This document shows, piece after piece, positions 11,754 through 20,537 of a stretch of 64,000 nt of DNA. Numbering within the stretch: the stretch's first letter is position 1; each line of letters starts with the position of its first letter. The translations under genes were made by a program, and so were the position numbers. This DNA is from Bog-756 sp050011635 (GTDB lineage Bacteria > Actinomycetota > Acidimicrobiia > Acidimicrobiales > RAAP-2): contig JBEKIU010000001.1 in NCBI GenBank assembly GCA_050011635.1, forward strand, positions 1 to 64,000. Reading direction: 5' to 3'. The notes under the pieces are model-generated. The model did no database searches, was not told the DNA's origin, and saw only the letters and a list, made by a program, of their open reading frames with translations.

Positions 11754-12314
11754 TCAGGCCCGGGTCAGGTACTCCCCGGAGCGGGTGTCGACCTTGATCC
11801 TCTCGCCGGGATTGACGAAGAGAGGCACCTGGATGACCAGGCCCGTCTCCACGGTTGCCGGCTTGCGCGCACCCGACACCCGGTCCCCCTGGACCCCGGG
11901 CTCGGTATCGGTCACGGTCAGCTCGACTGCGGCCGGAAGATCCACCCCTACGATCTCCTCCCCGAAGAACTGGAGGACCGCGTCGTCCCCTTCCTTGAGG
12001 TAGTTGGCGGCGTCACCCAACAAGCCGGTCTCGACCTGGAGCTGCTCGAACGAGGTGGTGTCCATGAAGACGTAGTCGGAACCGTCCCGGTAGAGGAACT
12101 GCATCTCCCGCTTGTCGATGATGGCCTGCTCGAGCTTCTCGTCGGCCCGGTAGGTCCGCTCGATGACGGCACCGGTGCGTTGGTTCTTCAATTTGGTCCG
12201 CACGAAGGCGCCGCCCTTTCCCGGCTTGACGTGTTGGAACTCGACCACGGCGAACAGGCCTTCGGGGAGGTCGAGCGTCATCCCATTGCGGAGATCATTG
12301 GTGGAGACGGCCAT
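11754..12314 (-). CDS. efp: translation elongation factor P
   Basis: Rescues ribosomes stalled at polyproline stretches. The protein has three OB/KOW-type domains over 186 residues. The loop KPGKGGAF places the conserved, often modified lysine at Lys33, and the C-terminal domain ends with GERIKVDTRSGEYLTRA, a family signature. No EpmA-like modification enzyme is seen nearby. The ATG overlaps the stop of the upstream peptidase by 1 nt. The neighbouring peptidase and nusB are classic efp partners. Confidence 0.97.
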   Translation of the reverse strand: MAVSTNDLRNGMTLDLPEGLFAVVEFQHVKPGKGGAFVRTKLKNQRTGAVIERTYRADEKLEQAIIDKREMQFLYRDGSDYVFMDTTSFEQLQVETGLLGDAANYLKEGDDAVLQFFGEEIVGVDLPAAVELTVTDTEPGVQGDRVSGARKPATVETGLVIQVPLFVNPGERIKVDTRSGEYLTRA

Positions 12315-13489
12315 CAGACGGCAACTTCCTTCGGGAACAAGGTCAACGATCGGCTACCGTCCGGCGTCACCACCAGGGTGTCCTCGATACGGACCCCACC
12401 CGTCCCGGGCAGGTACACCCCCGGCTCCACGGTGACCACGGTGCCGGGGGCGAGGATAGCAGTCGACCCCGGCCCGACCGACGGTCCCTCGTGGATGTCG
12501 AGCCCGACGCCGTGCCCGGTGCCGTGCTCGAACCGTTCGGCCCACCCCGAGGCGGCGATCACGTCGCGGCAGGCCCGGTCCACCGACCCGGTGATGGCCC
12601 CGGGCCCCACCGTGCGCACCCCGGCCCGTTGCGAGGCGGCCACCACGTCGAAGACCTTGGCCAGCTCACCGGTCGGCTCGCCACCGACGCAGAAGGTGCG
12701 GGTCATGTCCGATCGGTACCCGTCGAACACGGCACCGAAGTCCACGACCACCGGATCGCCGGCGCGGATCCGGCGGCCTCCCGGACGGGCGTGGGGCTTG
12801 GCCGAATTCTCTCCCGACGCCACGATGGTCTCGAATGCGCTGTCCTCGGCACCCTGTTCACGCATGGCGTGGTCGAGGGCGGCTGCGAACCGGCCTTCGG
12901 TCAGCTCGTCGCCGGCACCCCCGCGGCCGGCCGCGGTCAGCAGGGGCAGGGTGGCTTCGAGGGCCTGATCGGCGATGGTTGCCGCCCGCTCCATCCGGGC
13001 CACCTCGGCCTCGTCCTTGACCATCCGCAGGCTCTCGACCAACCCGCCGGTCGGCACCAGGGCCACCGAGGCCAGGAGCCCCTCCCAGGTGCGTTGCGCC
13101 GACCAGGTGACAGCGTCAGCCTCGAGTCCGATGACGCCGACGGCCGCCGCCCGGGCCACCACGGCATCGCGTTGGGCCTGCACCCCGCCGATGCAGGACG
13201 TGATTTCGGCCTCGGCGCCGCCCGCCCGCAACTGCTCCGAGGACTGGGTCCGGTATCGCCCGTCGGTGGTCAACAGGGCGCCGTCGGCCGTCACCAGCAG
13301 CAATCCCGCCGATCCGCTGAAGCCGCTCAGCCACCGGATGTTGGCCGGGGTCGTGACCAGCAGGCCGCCGATGGCCTGCCCGTGGTCGCCGGCGGCGGCG
13401 AAGAGCGCCCGGAGACGTTGCAGGCGACCCGATACATCCAGCGGGGGTAGACCTCCGGCCGGCGGCACGCCTCCCGTCGTCGCCCCCAT
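12314..13489 (-). CDS. M24B Xaa-Pro peptidase (PepQ/PepP-like)
   Basis: A creatinase/prolidase-fold metallopeptidase that removes proline-linked N-terminal residues. The N-terminal creatinase domain covers about residues 20-150. The catalytic domain has all five metal ligands: Asp250 and Asp261 (DFGAVFDGYRSD), His326 (HGTGHGVG), Glu355 (TVEPG) and Glu369 (RIED). 391 residues is slightly longer than usual because of a Gly/Pro-rich N-terminus, so the start may be later. It overlaps aroQ and efp by 1 nt each. Confidence 0.92.
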   Translation of the reverse strand: MGATTGGVPPAGGLPPLDVSGRLQRLRALFAAAGDHGQAIGGLLVTTPANIRWLSGFSGSAGLLLVTADGALLTTDGRYRTQSSEQLRAGGAEAEITSCIGGVQAQRDAVVARAAAVGVIGLEADAVTWSAQRTWEGLLASVALVPTGGLVESLRMVKDEAEVARMERAATIADQALEATLPLLTAAGRGGAGDELTEGRFAAALDHAMREQGAEDSAFETIVASGENSAKPHARPGGRRIRAGDPVVVDFGAVFDGYRSDMTRTFCVGGEPTGELAKVFDVVAASQRAGVRTVGPGAITGSVDRACRDVIAASGWAERFEHGTGHGVGLDIHEGPSVGPGSTAILAPGTVVTVEPGVYLPGTGGVRIEDTLVVTPDGSRSLTLFPKEVAV

Positions 13490-13947
13490 CAGCCTGCCGC
13501 CCCGGCGGTGAGGAGCCGGTGGACCGCTTCAACGGCGAGTCGGTACCCCAACCCCCCGAACCCGGCGATGCAACCGTCGGAGACGGGGGCGATCACCGAG
13601 GTGTGGCGGAACGGCTCCCTGGCCGCCGGGTTGGTCAGGTGGAGCTCGACCACGACGCCGTCGAACGCGGCCAGCGCATCGTGCAGGGACCAGGATGTGT
13701 GGGAGAGGGCTCCGGCGTTCACGATGATGGCGTCGGCGCGATCCCGGGCCCGCTGCACCGCCTCGACCAGATCTCCTTCGTGATTGGTCTGCAGATGCTC
13801 GAGGACCAGTCCCACGGCGGCGGCGGCGGCGGCGGCGGTGGCCACATGGTCCTCCAGGGTGTCCGATCCGTAGATGGCCGGTTCCCGCTCCCCCAGCAGA
13901 TTGAGGTTGGGGCCGGACAGCAACAGGATCGAACCGGGCGTGCTCAC
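13489..13947 (-). CDS. aroQ: 3-dehydroquinate dehydratase, type II
   Basis: Third step of the shikimate pathway. The 152-residue size and the motif GPNLNLLGEREPAIYG identify the dodecameric type II enzyme, with catalytic Tyr26 and His103 (ELHLTNP). An unusual run of alanines (AAAAAAAA near residue 40) occupies a surface helix; the DNA beneath it is a GGC/GCC microsatellite. It overlaps aroB by 4 bp and the M24 peptidase by 1 nt. Confidence 0.96.
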   Translation of the reverse strand: MSTPGSILLLSGPNLNLLGEREPAIYGSDTLEDHVATAAAAAAAVGLVLEHLQTNHEGDLVEAVQRARDRADAIIVNAGALSHTSWSLHDALAAFDGVVVELHLTNPAAREPFRHTSVIAPVSDGCIAGFGGLGYRLAVEAVHRLLTAGAAG

Positions 13948-15017
13948 CTCGTGCCACCGGGTTTCGAACCTTGCATCTCAGCCAGGGTAGCGAGCACATC
14001 CGCCTCATCGACTCCATGGGCGACCTCGACGCCCGCTGGGCCGTCCAGGACGAAGGTCAGATCGTGCCTCGCCTTCTTGTCCCGGGTCATGAAGGACACC
14101 AGGTGCCCGGGCTCGACTCCTTCGGGCACGGCAGCCGAGAGGTCGAACCCACCGACCACCCGGCGGTGCAGTTCGACCCGGGCATCGTCGATGCGTCCGA
14201 GCCGACGGGCCAGGAGTGCCGCGTAGACCAGCCCGACGGCCACCGCCTCGCCGTGCCGCAGATCGATGCCCGAACCCGGTTCGAACGCAGCCGCCTCCAG
14301 GGCGTGGGCCAGCGTGTGGCCGTAGTTGAGGACCATCCGCCGGTCGCCCTCCCGTTCGTCCGACGCCACGACATCGGCCTTGATCGCCACACACCGGGCC
14401 ACCTGTTCGGCCAGAGGCAGCTCGAGGAGCGACGCGTCGGGCCCCCGTCCGGTCTGCGGGAGGCCCAAGAACGCGTACTTGGCCATCTCACCCCGCCCGG
14501 ACGCCCACTCACGCGGCGGCAGCGTGGACAGCAGGTCGGTGTCGCAGATCACGCCGCTGGGCTGCCAGAACGCGCCGACCAGGTTCTTCCCTTCGGGTAG
14601 GTTCACCCCGGTCTTCCCACCGATGGCCGCGTCCACCTGGGCCAGCAGCGTCGTGGCCACATTGACGTAGGCCGTCCCCCGGTGGAAGGACGCCGCCGCG
14701 AATCCGGCCAGGTCGGTGACGACACCACCGCCGACGGCGATGACCACGTCGGACCGGCTCAGCCCGGCCCGGGCGAAGCCACGGCAGAGCTCCTCGGTCA
14801 CGGCCAGCGACTTCGCCCCTTCGCCGTCCGGGACGGTGAACACGTCGGAGGGCAGACCGGGATCGACGGAGACACCGATACCGGACTGGGTCACGATGGC
14901 GGCGCGCCGGGCGCCCGGAACGGCAGAGGCCAGCATCCCAGCCAGCCCGTCCCGGGCCCCGCCACCCACCACCACCTGGTAGCTGCGGTCTCCCAGCTCC
15001 ACCGGAATCTCGATCAC
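13944..15017 (-). CDS. aroB: 3-dehydroquinate synthase
   Basis: Converts DAHP to 3-dehydroquinate using NAD and a divalent metal. Family motifs are GGGVVTDLAGFAAASFHRG, TTLLAQVDAAIGGKTGVN and the metal ligands in the HTLAHALE and HGEAVAVG segments. The GTG at 15017 overlaps the aroK stop by 4 nt (GTGA). The long frame upstream is an artefact in the aroK region. The resulting 357 aa is normal for the family. Confidence 0.95.
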   Translation of the reverse strand: MIEIPVELGDRSYQVVVGGGARDGLAGMLASAVPGARRAAIVTQSGIGVSVDPGLPSDVFTVPDGEGAKSLAVTEELCRGFARAGLSRSDVVIAVGGGVVTDLAGFAAASFHRGTAYVNVATTLLAQVDAAIGGKTGVNLPEGKNLVGAFWQPSGVICDTDLLSTLPPREWASGRGEMAKYAFLGLPQTGRGPDASLLELPLAEQVARCVAIKADVVASDEREGDRRMVLNYGHTLAHALEAAAFEPGSGIDLRHGEAVAVGLVYAALLARRLGRIDDARVELHRRVVGGFDLSAAVPEGVEPGHLVSFMTRDKKARHDLTFVLDGPAGVEVAHGVDEADVLATLAEMQGSKPGGTR

Positions 15018-15556
15018 CGGCCGCGGCCCGCCCCGATGCCCCTGTCCGCCAGGACCGGTTCGGCCAGCAGGCGATCGACCACCTGGTCGGGTGGGAGCCC
15101 GTCCACGTCGATGGTCACCTCGGCCAACGCCTCGTACAACGGCTTCCTGACCTCGTAGAGATCGGCCAACCTCGCCGCCGGTTGGTCGCCCAGCAGCGGC
15201 CGGCCCTCGCCCTTGCCCACCCGCCGGGTCAGCACACGCGGGTCGGCCCGTAGCCACACCACGACACCCGATCGCTGCAGGAGGTCACGGTTGGCCGCCG
15301 ACAGCACCACCCCGGCGGCGGCCGACACCACCACCGGCTCGGGGGACGACAGCGCCTCGGCCAGCACGCGGGACTCCTCGGCCCGGAAGGCCTCCTCGCC
15401 CCGCTCGGCGAAGAGCTCGGGCACGCTCGACCCGGTGCTGGCCATCACCTGGGCATCGGAATCGAGGTGGCCCCACCGGAGGCGCTCGGCCAGCAGCCGG
15501 CCGACGGTGGTCTTTCCCGCCCCCATCATGCCGACCAGGATGACGCGGTCAACCAT
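15014..15556 (-). CDS. aroK: shikimate kinase
   Basis: Phosphorylates shikimate with ATP. The Walker A loop is GMMGAGKTT (residues 9-17), and the shikimate-binding DSD follows in HLDSDAQV. The lid region with arginines reads RRVGKGEGRPLL. The ATG at 15556 gives 180 aa and overlaps the aroC stop by 8 bp. In the usual adenine-binding region it has AAAGVVL, where many homologues have GGG or GGA, a conservative change. Confidence 0.94.
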   Translation of the reverse strand: MVDRVILVGMMGAGKTTVGRLLAERLRWGHLDSDAQVMASTGSSVPELFAERGEEAFRAEESRVLAEALSSPEPVVVSAAAGVVLSAANRDLLQRSGVVVWLRADPRVLTRRVGKGEGRPLLGDQPAARLADLYEVRKPLYEALAEVTIDVDGLPPDQVVDRLLAEPVLADRGIGAGRGR

Positions 15557-16775
15557 CGGCCGGCGGTGGCGGCGCCGAGGGCGTCTGGCCCAGCGCGTCC
15601 AGATAGCCGCGTCGGTTGCGGCGGAACTCCGCCACCGAGTCGCCGCCGAACTTGCGTAGGGCCTCCGAGGCCAGGACCAGGGCGACCATCGTCTCGGCCA
15701 CCACACCCATGGCCGGGACCGCGGTGACGTCGGTGCGCTCCTTGAAGGACACGGTGGCCTCTTTGGTGACCACGTCGACCGTGCCCAGGGTGGGGCGGTT
15801 GAGCGTGGCCAACGGCTTCATGGTGGCCCGGGCCACGATGGGGGAGCCGGTGGAGATACCGCCCTCGACCCCACCGGCGTGATGGGTGTCGCGGACGTAG
15901 CCTCCCCCCAGCCCGGCACGGTCGTCATCCGTTGCCTCGGCCCCGCTGGAGGCCATCCGTATGGCGTCATGGGCCTCGGATCCCCGGCGGCCGGCCAGCT
16001 CGGTACCATCGCCGAACTCCACGGCCTTGATGGCCTGGATGCTCATCAGGGCCTGGGCCAGGAGGGCGTCGAGACGTCGGTCCCAGTGCACATGGCTTCC
16101 GAGGCCCACGGGGACCCCGTAGGCGATGACCTCGGCCACCCCACCGAGAGAATCACCGTCCTTGGCGGCCGCCTTGACCGCGGCGATCATTCGGCCCTCG
16201 GCGTCAGGATCACAACACCGCACCTGCGACTCGTCGACCCGGATGAGCTCCCCCACCGTGGGAAGCGTGGTGGTCTCGGCCCGCTCGGGCCCGAGCTGCA
16301 CGATGTGGCTGAGCACGTCGATGCCGATCTGCCACAGCAGCAGTTTGGCCAGCGTGCCTGCAGCCACCCGGGCGGCCGTCTCCCGTGCGGAGGCCCGCTC
16401 GAGGACATCTCGTGCGTCGTCGAGACCGTACTTGAGCATGCCCGAGAGGTCGGCGTGACCGGGCCGGGGTTGGGTCAGTACCTTGGCCGGCAGACCCGGG
16501 CTGGGTGACATCTCGGCTTCCCACTTTGGCCATTCGGTGTTGGCGATCTCGATGGCCACCGGCGAGCCGAGCGTCCTGCCGTGCCGGATCCCCCCCACCA
16601 GGGTCACCTCGTCCGCCTCGAAGCGCATCCGGGGGCCGCGTCCGAAGCCCAGCCGCCTGCGAGCCAGCCCGCGCTGGATGTCCTCTGCGGTCACCAGCAA
16701 GCCGGCGGGCAGCCCCTCGACGATCACCACAAGGGCGCGTCCGTGCGACTCACCGGCGGTCAGGAAGCGGAGCAT
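15549..16775 (-). CDS. aroC: chorismate synthase
   Basis: Last common step to chorismate; it needs reduced FMN. The N-terminus MLRFLTAGESHG is the family signature, followed by RPGHADLSGMLKYG and SARETAARVAAGTLAK. The C-terminal GGISTGSPIVARA and FKERTDVTAVPA complete the FMN site. The ATG at 16775 was chosen because the signature begins there; 408 aa. Chorismate made here feeds aromatic amino acids and the menaquinone genes at 26-32 kb. Confidence 0.96.
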   Translation of the reverse strand: MLRFLTAGESHGRALVVIVEGLPAGLLVTAEDIQRGLARRRLGFGRGPRMRFEADEVTLVGGIRHGRTLGSPVAIEIANTEWPKWEAEMSPSPGLPAKVLTQPRPGHADLSGMLKYGLDDARDVLERASARETAARVAAGTLAKLLLWQIGIDVLSHIVQLGPERAETTTLPTVGELIRVDESQVRCCDPDAEGRMIAAVKAAAKDGDSLGGVAEVIAYGVPVGLGSHVHWDRRLDALLAQALMSIQAIKAVEFGDGTELAGRRGSEAHDAIRMASSGAEATDDDRAGLGGGYVRDTHHAGGVEGGISTGSPIVARATMKPLATLNRPTLGTVDVVTKEATVSFKERTDVTAVPAMGVVAETMVALVLASEALRKFGGDSVAEFRRNRRGYLDALGQTPSAPPPPADG

Positions 16776-16804
16776 GCCGGGAAATCTACTCGGGGCGGCA
16801 GTGG

Positions 16805-17563
16805 TCAGGATCCGGCATGGAACAGGCTCTGGGCGATGGGACCACCCCAGAAGACAGCGATCACCGCCCCGGTGGCCAGGGACGGGGCGAAGGGGATCCG
16901 CGTCTTGCGTCCCGACGCCGAGATCACCATCATCAGCACGCCGAACAGCATCCCCACGATGAAGCCGGACAGAAAGGCCACGTAGGCGTGAAGGAGGCTG
17001 AGGTAGCCGACGGTGATGCCGATCACTGCGGCCAACCGGACATCGCCGAACCCCATGCCCCGCGGGACGAACCACCAGACGCCGAAGAAGAGGCCGAAGG
17101 CAACACCGCCGGCCACGGCCGATCCGGTCAGGTCGCGCCACTGGTGGTCGATGGCCGACGCGCCCACCAGGAGGGGGACGATGAGCGCCAGCGCGGCGTA
17201 GAGCAGCCGACGCGGCACGAGCCGGTGGGAGAGGTCGGTGACCGAGATGACCACCAGCATGGCGAAGAAGACACAGAAGGGGGCCAGGAGAAGCTGCCTC
17301 CCGAAGTGGGCCGCTGCCCCTCCGAACAGGGCGGCGGTCAGGAGCGCGGCCGCAGCCGTGCGGGCCGGGGCCGAGCCCGAGGGCAGGAGATTCGGGACCG
17401 TGCCCTCGACCGGGGCCGGGCGGTCGGAGTCGTCAGTTCCGGACGCCAGGCGACGCTCGTCCGCCAGCCGGCTGAGGTCGGCGGATCGCTGCCCGAGCGG
17501 ATCGAGGGCCCCACCGACCAGGAGACCGGCGATCGTCGCACCGGAGACCAGCAGTGTGTCCAC
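16805..17563 (-). CDS. prepilin-peptidase-like A24 membrane aspartic protease
   Basis: Integral membrane protein with about seven hydrophobic segments. It has both catalytic aspartates of the A24 family, VTDLSHRLVPRR and GMGFGDVRL. It lacks the N-terminal cysteine-rich methyltransferase domain of bifunctional PilD and has a hydrophilic, Asp/Arg-rich stretch at about residues 25-65 instead. It probably processes pseudopilin or Flp-type prepilins, whose genes are not in this window. The start is uncertain: GTG at 17563 or TTG at 17572. It lies 29 bp before aroC. Confidence 0.8.
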   Translation of the reverse strand: MDTLLVSGATIAGLLVGGALDPLGQRSADLSRLADERRLASGTDDSDRPAPVEGTVPNLLPSGSAPARTAAAALLTAALFGGAAAHFGRQLLLAPFCVFFAMLVVISVTDLSHRLVPRRLLYAALALIVPLLVGASAIDHQWRDLTGSAVAGGVAFGLFFGVWWFVPRGMGFGDVRLAAVIGITVGYLSLLHAYVAFLSGFIVGMLFGVLMMVISASGRKTRIPFAPSLATGAVIAVFWGGPIAQSLFHAGS

Positions 17564-17649
17564 GACAGGCAACGTACCGGACGCCCACCGAGGGAATGGG
17601 TATCGGGGTGCGGCTCACCGTCTTGTCGAGGCCTTGTCGAGCTCGAGGG

Positions 17650-17664
17650 CACCGCCTGGCGGTG
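17650..17664. terminator. GC-rich hairpin downstream of the Nfu gene
   Basis: CACCGCC and GGCGGTG form a perfect 7-bp inverted repeat around a single base, about 55-70 nt after the Nfu stop codon on the minus strand. There is no U tract. It could be a short actinobacterial-type terminator or a processing hairpin; evidence is weak. Confidence 0.35.
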
Positions 17665-17719
17665 ACCCCCGCCACCGTCGATCGGCGCGCCGTTTCGGTG
17701 CGCTCAGCCGACGCCCGGG

Positions 17720-18376
17720 TCAGCCGTGGGCCGGCTCGTAGTACGGGTTGGTGCCGTCGGCGTGGTCGGTGACATCGATGATGTTGGCGATCTCCGGGAT
17801 GGCTTCGCGGAGGATGACCTCGATGCCTTGGGAGAGGGTGGCCTTGGCCATGCCGCACCCCTGACAACCACCGCTCAGCCGCAGATAGACCGAGGCGTCC
17901 TCGACGGCGACCAGGTCGGCGCGGCCGCCGTGGGCGGCGATGCTCGGGTTTACCTGCTCGTCGAGGACGGACACCACCCGCTGCGCGAGCGGGTCGGAGA
18001 GGTCGATGCTGGCCCCGCTGGCCAGGCCGCTCAGGGTCGGGGCGGGGGGCGTGTTGGGATTCACGATGACCAGACCCCCCTCGCCGGAGGCGTCGGTCAC
18101 GAAGTCCAGGGTCGCGCCCTGGAGCCGCTCGACGCTGGCCTGGGGTATGACCACCGGCAGCTCACCGCCCTCTTGCACCACGTCCCCCGGACCGGCATCG
18201 GCAAAGGCCTGGAAGTACATGTCGTAGGCGTAGGCGCCGTTGTTCTCGCCACTGATCTCCAGCCACAGGGCCAGCGAGCCCGACTCGGACTCGTTGGCCA
18301 GCACCTCGAGAACGGTGGCCTGCGCGTCACCGGTGATCGTCAGTACCGGGCGGACGTCCTCACGGTCTTCACTCAT
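17720..18376 (-). CDS. Fe-S biogenesis protein, NfuA-like (degenerate A-type domain plus NifU C-terminal domain)
   Basis: Carrier that delivers Fe-S clusters to target proteins. The first 110 residues resemble an A-type/HesB scaffold without its cysteines, as in NfuA. The C-terminal 80 residues form an Nfu domain with the cluster-binding CxxC in SGGCQGCGMAKATL. The ATG at 18376 (218 aa) is supported by a TATGAT box exactly 7 nt upstream, implying a leaderless mRNA. Two further ATGs at 18385 and 18388 are in frame. It is divergent from the gene at 18395. Confidence 0.88.
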   Translation of the reverse strand: MSEDREDVRPVLTITGDAQATVLEVLANESESGSLALWLEISGENNGAYAYDMYFQAFADAGPGDVVQEGGELPVVIPQASVERLQGATLDFVTDASGEGGLVIVNPNTPPAPTLSGLASGASIDLSDPLAQRVVSVLDEQVNPSIAAHGGRADLVAVEDASVYLRLSGGCQGCGMAKATLSQGIEVILREAIPEIANIIDVTDHADGTNPYYEPAHG

Positions 18377-18383
18377 GCCTGTC

Positions 18384-18389
18384 ATCATA
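18384..18389 (-). promoter_or_regulatory. -10 box TATGAT for a leaderless Nfu mRNA
   Basis: TATGAT (one mismatch to TATAAT) ends 7 nt before the ATG at 18376, which places the transcription start on or beside the start codon. The same 20 bp must also drive the divergent gene at 18395, so the two promoters overlap back to back. Confidence 0.6.
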
Positions 18390-18394
18390 AGGGC

Positions 18395-19144
18395 GTGGCA
18401 GCGAGCAACAAGCACCAACCGGCCAACGCCCACGAGTGGGTCAGCTTCGACGACCCGGACGAGGAGCGGACCTGGCTGTTCGATGTCACGTTCCTGGCCA
18501 GCTCCTGGACCTGCATCTTCGGGCAGGGCTGCCAGGGCGTGCTCACCGGGCCGGCCCCTGAGCTGGTACAGGGCTGCTGCTCCTACGGGGCCCACTTCAC
18601 CGGAAAGAAGGACGCTCGCAACGTCGAGCGGGCGGCGGCCGAGCTCACGCCCGATATCTGGCAGTTTCACAAGCAGGGGCGCAAGGGTGTGGTGAAGAAG
18701 CTACCCGACGGCGAGCTCGGGACCCGCCTGGTCGACGGCGCCTGCATCTTCCTCAACCGGCCTGGATTTCCCGCCGGCCCCGGATGCGCACTTCACCTGG
18801 CGGCGCTGGCCCAGGGACGCAGTCACGTCGAGTTCAAGCCCGATGTGTGCTGGCAGTTGCCTCTGCGCCGCGAGGACGAGACGGCTGCGGACGGGCGGGT
18901 GACGTCGGTGGTGCGGCAGTGGGATCGGCGCCACTGGGGAGAGGGCGGGGACGAGTTCCACTGGTGGTGCACCGAGGACCCCGCCGCGTTCGTCGGCCAC
19001 GAACCGGTCTACGTGAGTATGCGCAGCGAACTGGAGGCGATGGCGGGAAAGAAGATCTACAAGAAGCTGGCGGCATACCTCGACGAGAGGCGTGCTCCCC
19101 GGGTGCGGGTAACCCTCCTGACCCATCCCACCCTGCGCCGCTGA
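18395..19144 (+). CDS. conserved cysteine-rich protein of unknown function (249 aa)
   Basis: Function unknown. The sequence has several cysteines in conserved-looking contexts: FGQGCQG, GCCSYGAHF, GACIFLNR, GPGCALH and KPDVCW, plus FHWWCTEDP. This pattern suggests a metal or Fe-S site, possibly like YkgJ-type cysteine-cluster proteins, but that is inference. The GTG at 18395 is the first start in frame with the conserved region. It has almost no leader, so it may be leaderless. It is divergent from the Nfu Fe-S gene, which makes a metal-related role plausible. Confidence 0.75.
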   Translation: MAASNKHQPANAHEWVSFDDPDEERTWLFDVTFLASSWTCIFGQGCQGVLTGPAPELVQGCCSYGAHFTGKKDARNVERAAAELTPDIWQFHKQGRKGVVKKLPDGELGTRLVDGACIFLNRPGFPAGPGCALHLAALAQGRSHVEFKPDVCWQLPLRREDETAADGRVTSVVRQWDRRHWGEGGDEFHWWCTEDPAAFVGHEPVYVSMRSELEAMAGKKIYKKLAAYLDERRAPRVRVTLLTHPTLRR

Positions 19145-19191
19145 TCGCCTCGGCCGCCTCGACGATCGGCCGGGCCGATACTCGGCCGCCT

Positions 19192-19401
19192 CTACTCGGC
19201 CAGGGGATCGTCCTCGGCCAAGGTGTCCTCTTTTTGGCTGGTGCCGAGGATCTCGTCGTAGTCGTCCTCGGTGGCCAGGCACCAAGAGGCGTGCTTGTCG
19301 TCGGGCTCGGCACCGCATTCGGGGCAGCGCCGACTGGCCGTTGCGACGGATCGCTTCAAACTGCGCGCTTCTTCGAAGCGGCGATGGCGTCCCTTCTTCA
19401 C
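19192..19401 (-). CDS. small zinc-ribbon-like protein (69 aa)
   Basis: A short acidic protein with CPECGAEPDDKHASWC in the middle, a likely treble-clef or zinc-ribbon half site (CxxC plus a later His and Cys). The N-terminus KKGRHRRFEEARSLKR is strongly basic and the C-terminus strongly acidic. The GTG at 19401 is chosen because AAGGAG (19415-19410) lies 8 nt upstream. No family name can be given; it may bind nucleic acid or a partner protein. Confidence 0.65.
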   Translation of the reverse strand: MKKGRHRRFEEARSLKRSVATASRRCPECGAEPDDKHASWCLATEDDYDEILGTSQKEDTLAEDDPLAE

Positions 19402-19531
19402 GGAAACAACTCCTTGCCCCACCAGGGGTGGCACGCACTCAGGCCACCCTCGGGCCGGAGTGACCACCTATCACCAATGCGAGCCAGTGTAGTGCGGGGC
19501 GCCCTCATTCGTAGCACAGCGGCCGCGCCGG

Positions 19532-19537
19532 TACCAT
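19532..19537 (+). promoter_or_regulatory. -10 box TACCAT for the 77-aa gene
   Basis: TACCAT, a TANNNT-type box, ends 6 nt before the ATG at 19544. This fits a leaderless transcript; no Shine-Dalgarno is seen. Confidence 0.5.
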
Positions 19538-19543
19538 CGGGCC

Positions 19544-19777
19544 ATGGCTGATCAATTCGACCCCCGGGCCATGGTGGAAAGGTTCCGGGCCAGGGCCGAC
19601 GCGGTGAGATCCCGGGGCCTGCCGCCCGTCGAGGGGCCTGACCGCGAACGGTTCAAGCAGCAGGCCCAAGCCGACTTCATGGACTTCGCCATGATCGGGG
19701 ACGCCGAACCCTCGATCGAGGACGGGGTGCTGACCCTCCGGATCGACCTGCGCCCGCCGGCGGCGCCGGAAGGCTGA
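19544..19777 (+). CDS. small hypothetical protein (77 aa)
   Basis: Unknown family. Predicted mostly helical in the first 55 residues (DPRAMVERFRARADAV and a KQQAQADFMDFAMIGDA segment), followed by a short beta hairpin (DGVLTLRIDL). There is no signal peptide. Codon use matches its neighbours. The start codon has the leaderless promoter pattern seen elsewhere in the window, which supports its being a real gene. Confidence 0.65.
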   Translation: MADQFDPRAMVERFRARADAVRSRGLPPVEGPDRERFKQQAQADFMDFAMIGDAEPSIEDGVLTLRIDLRPPAAPEG

Positions 19778-19872
19778 GACCCGGAGGCCTGGGGTCCGGC
19801 CGGCGTCGTGTGCCGAGGTCCTCCGGCGGCCGGTGTGCCGAGGTTCGTCCTCCGACGGCCGTCCGCCGACGT

Positions 19873-20502
19873 TCATCCGCCGTAGTTCATCCTGGTGTCC
19901 TCCATGCGGAGCACGCCGGGCTCCCCGCCCTCCGCCTGGTCCGCCTCATCTCCTTCCACCTCGGTCTCTCCGGCGTCGACGACCTCACCGACGAACAGGA
20001 CGTGACTGGCCACCCCCGCCGTCCCCTCACCGTCCCACCGGAGGAGGTGACGCACCTCGCACGCCAACCACGACCGGGCTACGGCCAGGCAGGGGAGGCC
20101 ACCGGCCACTTCCCACGCCGGCTCGCCCTGTAGGGAGACGACGGACCCGGCGCCGTCCAATTCCACCGTGTCGGTCGGCTTCACGAACCGACGGACGACG
20201 GCCCGAGCCGACCGAGGCAGCACGCTGACCGAAAAGCTGCCTCCCTCCTCGATGAGCCGACGGGTCACCGAACCCTGTTCCACCGCCACGGCCACCAGCT
20301 TGGGCGCGGTGGCCACCTGCATGACCCAGTTGCAGGTCATCATGTTGCGCTGCGCTCCGGCCCGGCTCCCCACCACGAAGAGCCCGGTGGGCAACGACCA
20401 CAGCACCCGCCGGCGGAGGCGGTCGTATTCCTCCCGATCGCGGCCCTGCGGGTACGGGCCGATGCCACTGTCCGCTATTGGCATGGCCGCCCGCCCAGAC
20501 AT
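19873..20502 (-). CDS. flavin-reductase-like, FMN-binding split-barrel protein
   Basis: 209 residues with the flavin reductase-like domain. The core runs LRRRVLWSLPTGLFVVGS, NMMTCNWVMQVATAPKLVAV, RLIEEGGSFSVSVLP and WLACEVRHLL. Such proteins bind FMN and either reduce flavin for a partner oxygenase or act as flavin-dependent reductases; no partner monooxygenase is adjacent. The acidic C-terminus (GETEVEGDEADQAEGGE) is unusual. ATG at 20502 or 20484 could be the start. Confidence 0.85.
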   Translation of the reverse strand: MSGRAAMPIADSGIGPYPQGRDREEYDRLRRRVLWSLPTGLFVVGSRAGAQRNMMTCNWVMQVATAPKLVAVAVEQGSVTRRLIEEGGSFSVSVLPRSARAVVRRFVKPTDTVELDGAGSVVSLQGEPAWEVAGGLPCLAVARSWLACEVRHLLRWDGEGTAGVASHVLFVGEVVDAGETEVEGDEADQAEGGEPGVLRMEDTRMNYGG

Positions 20503-20537
20503 GCACCGATGACGCCACCCATCAGTGCCCCCACCGG

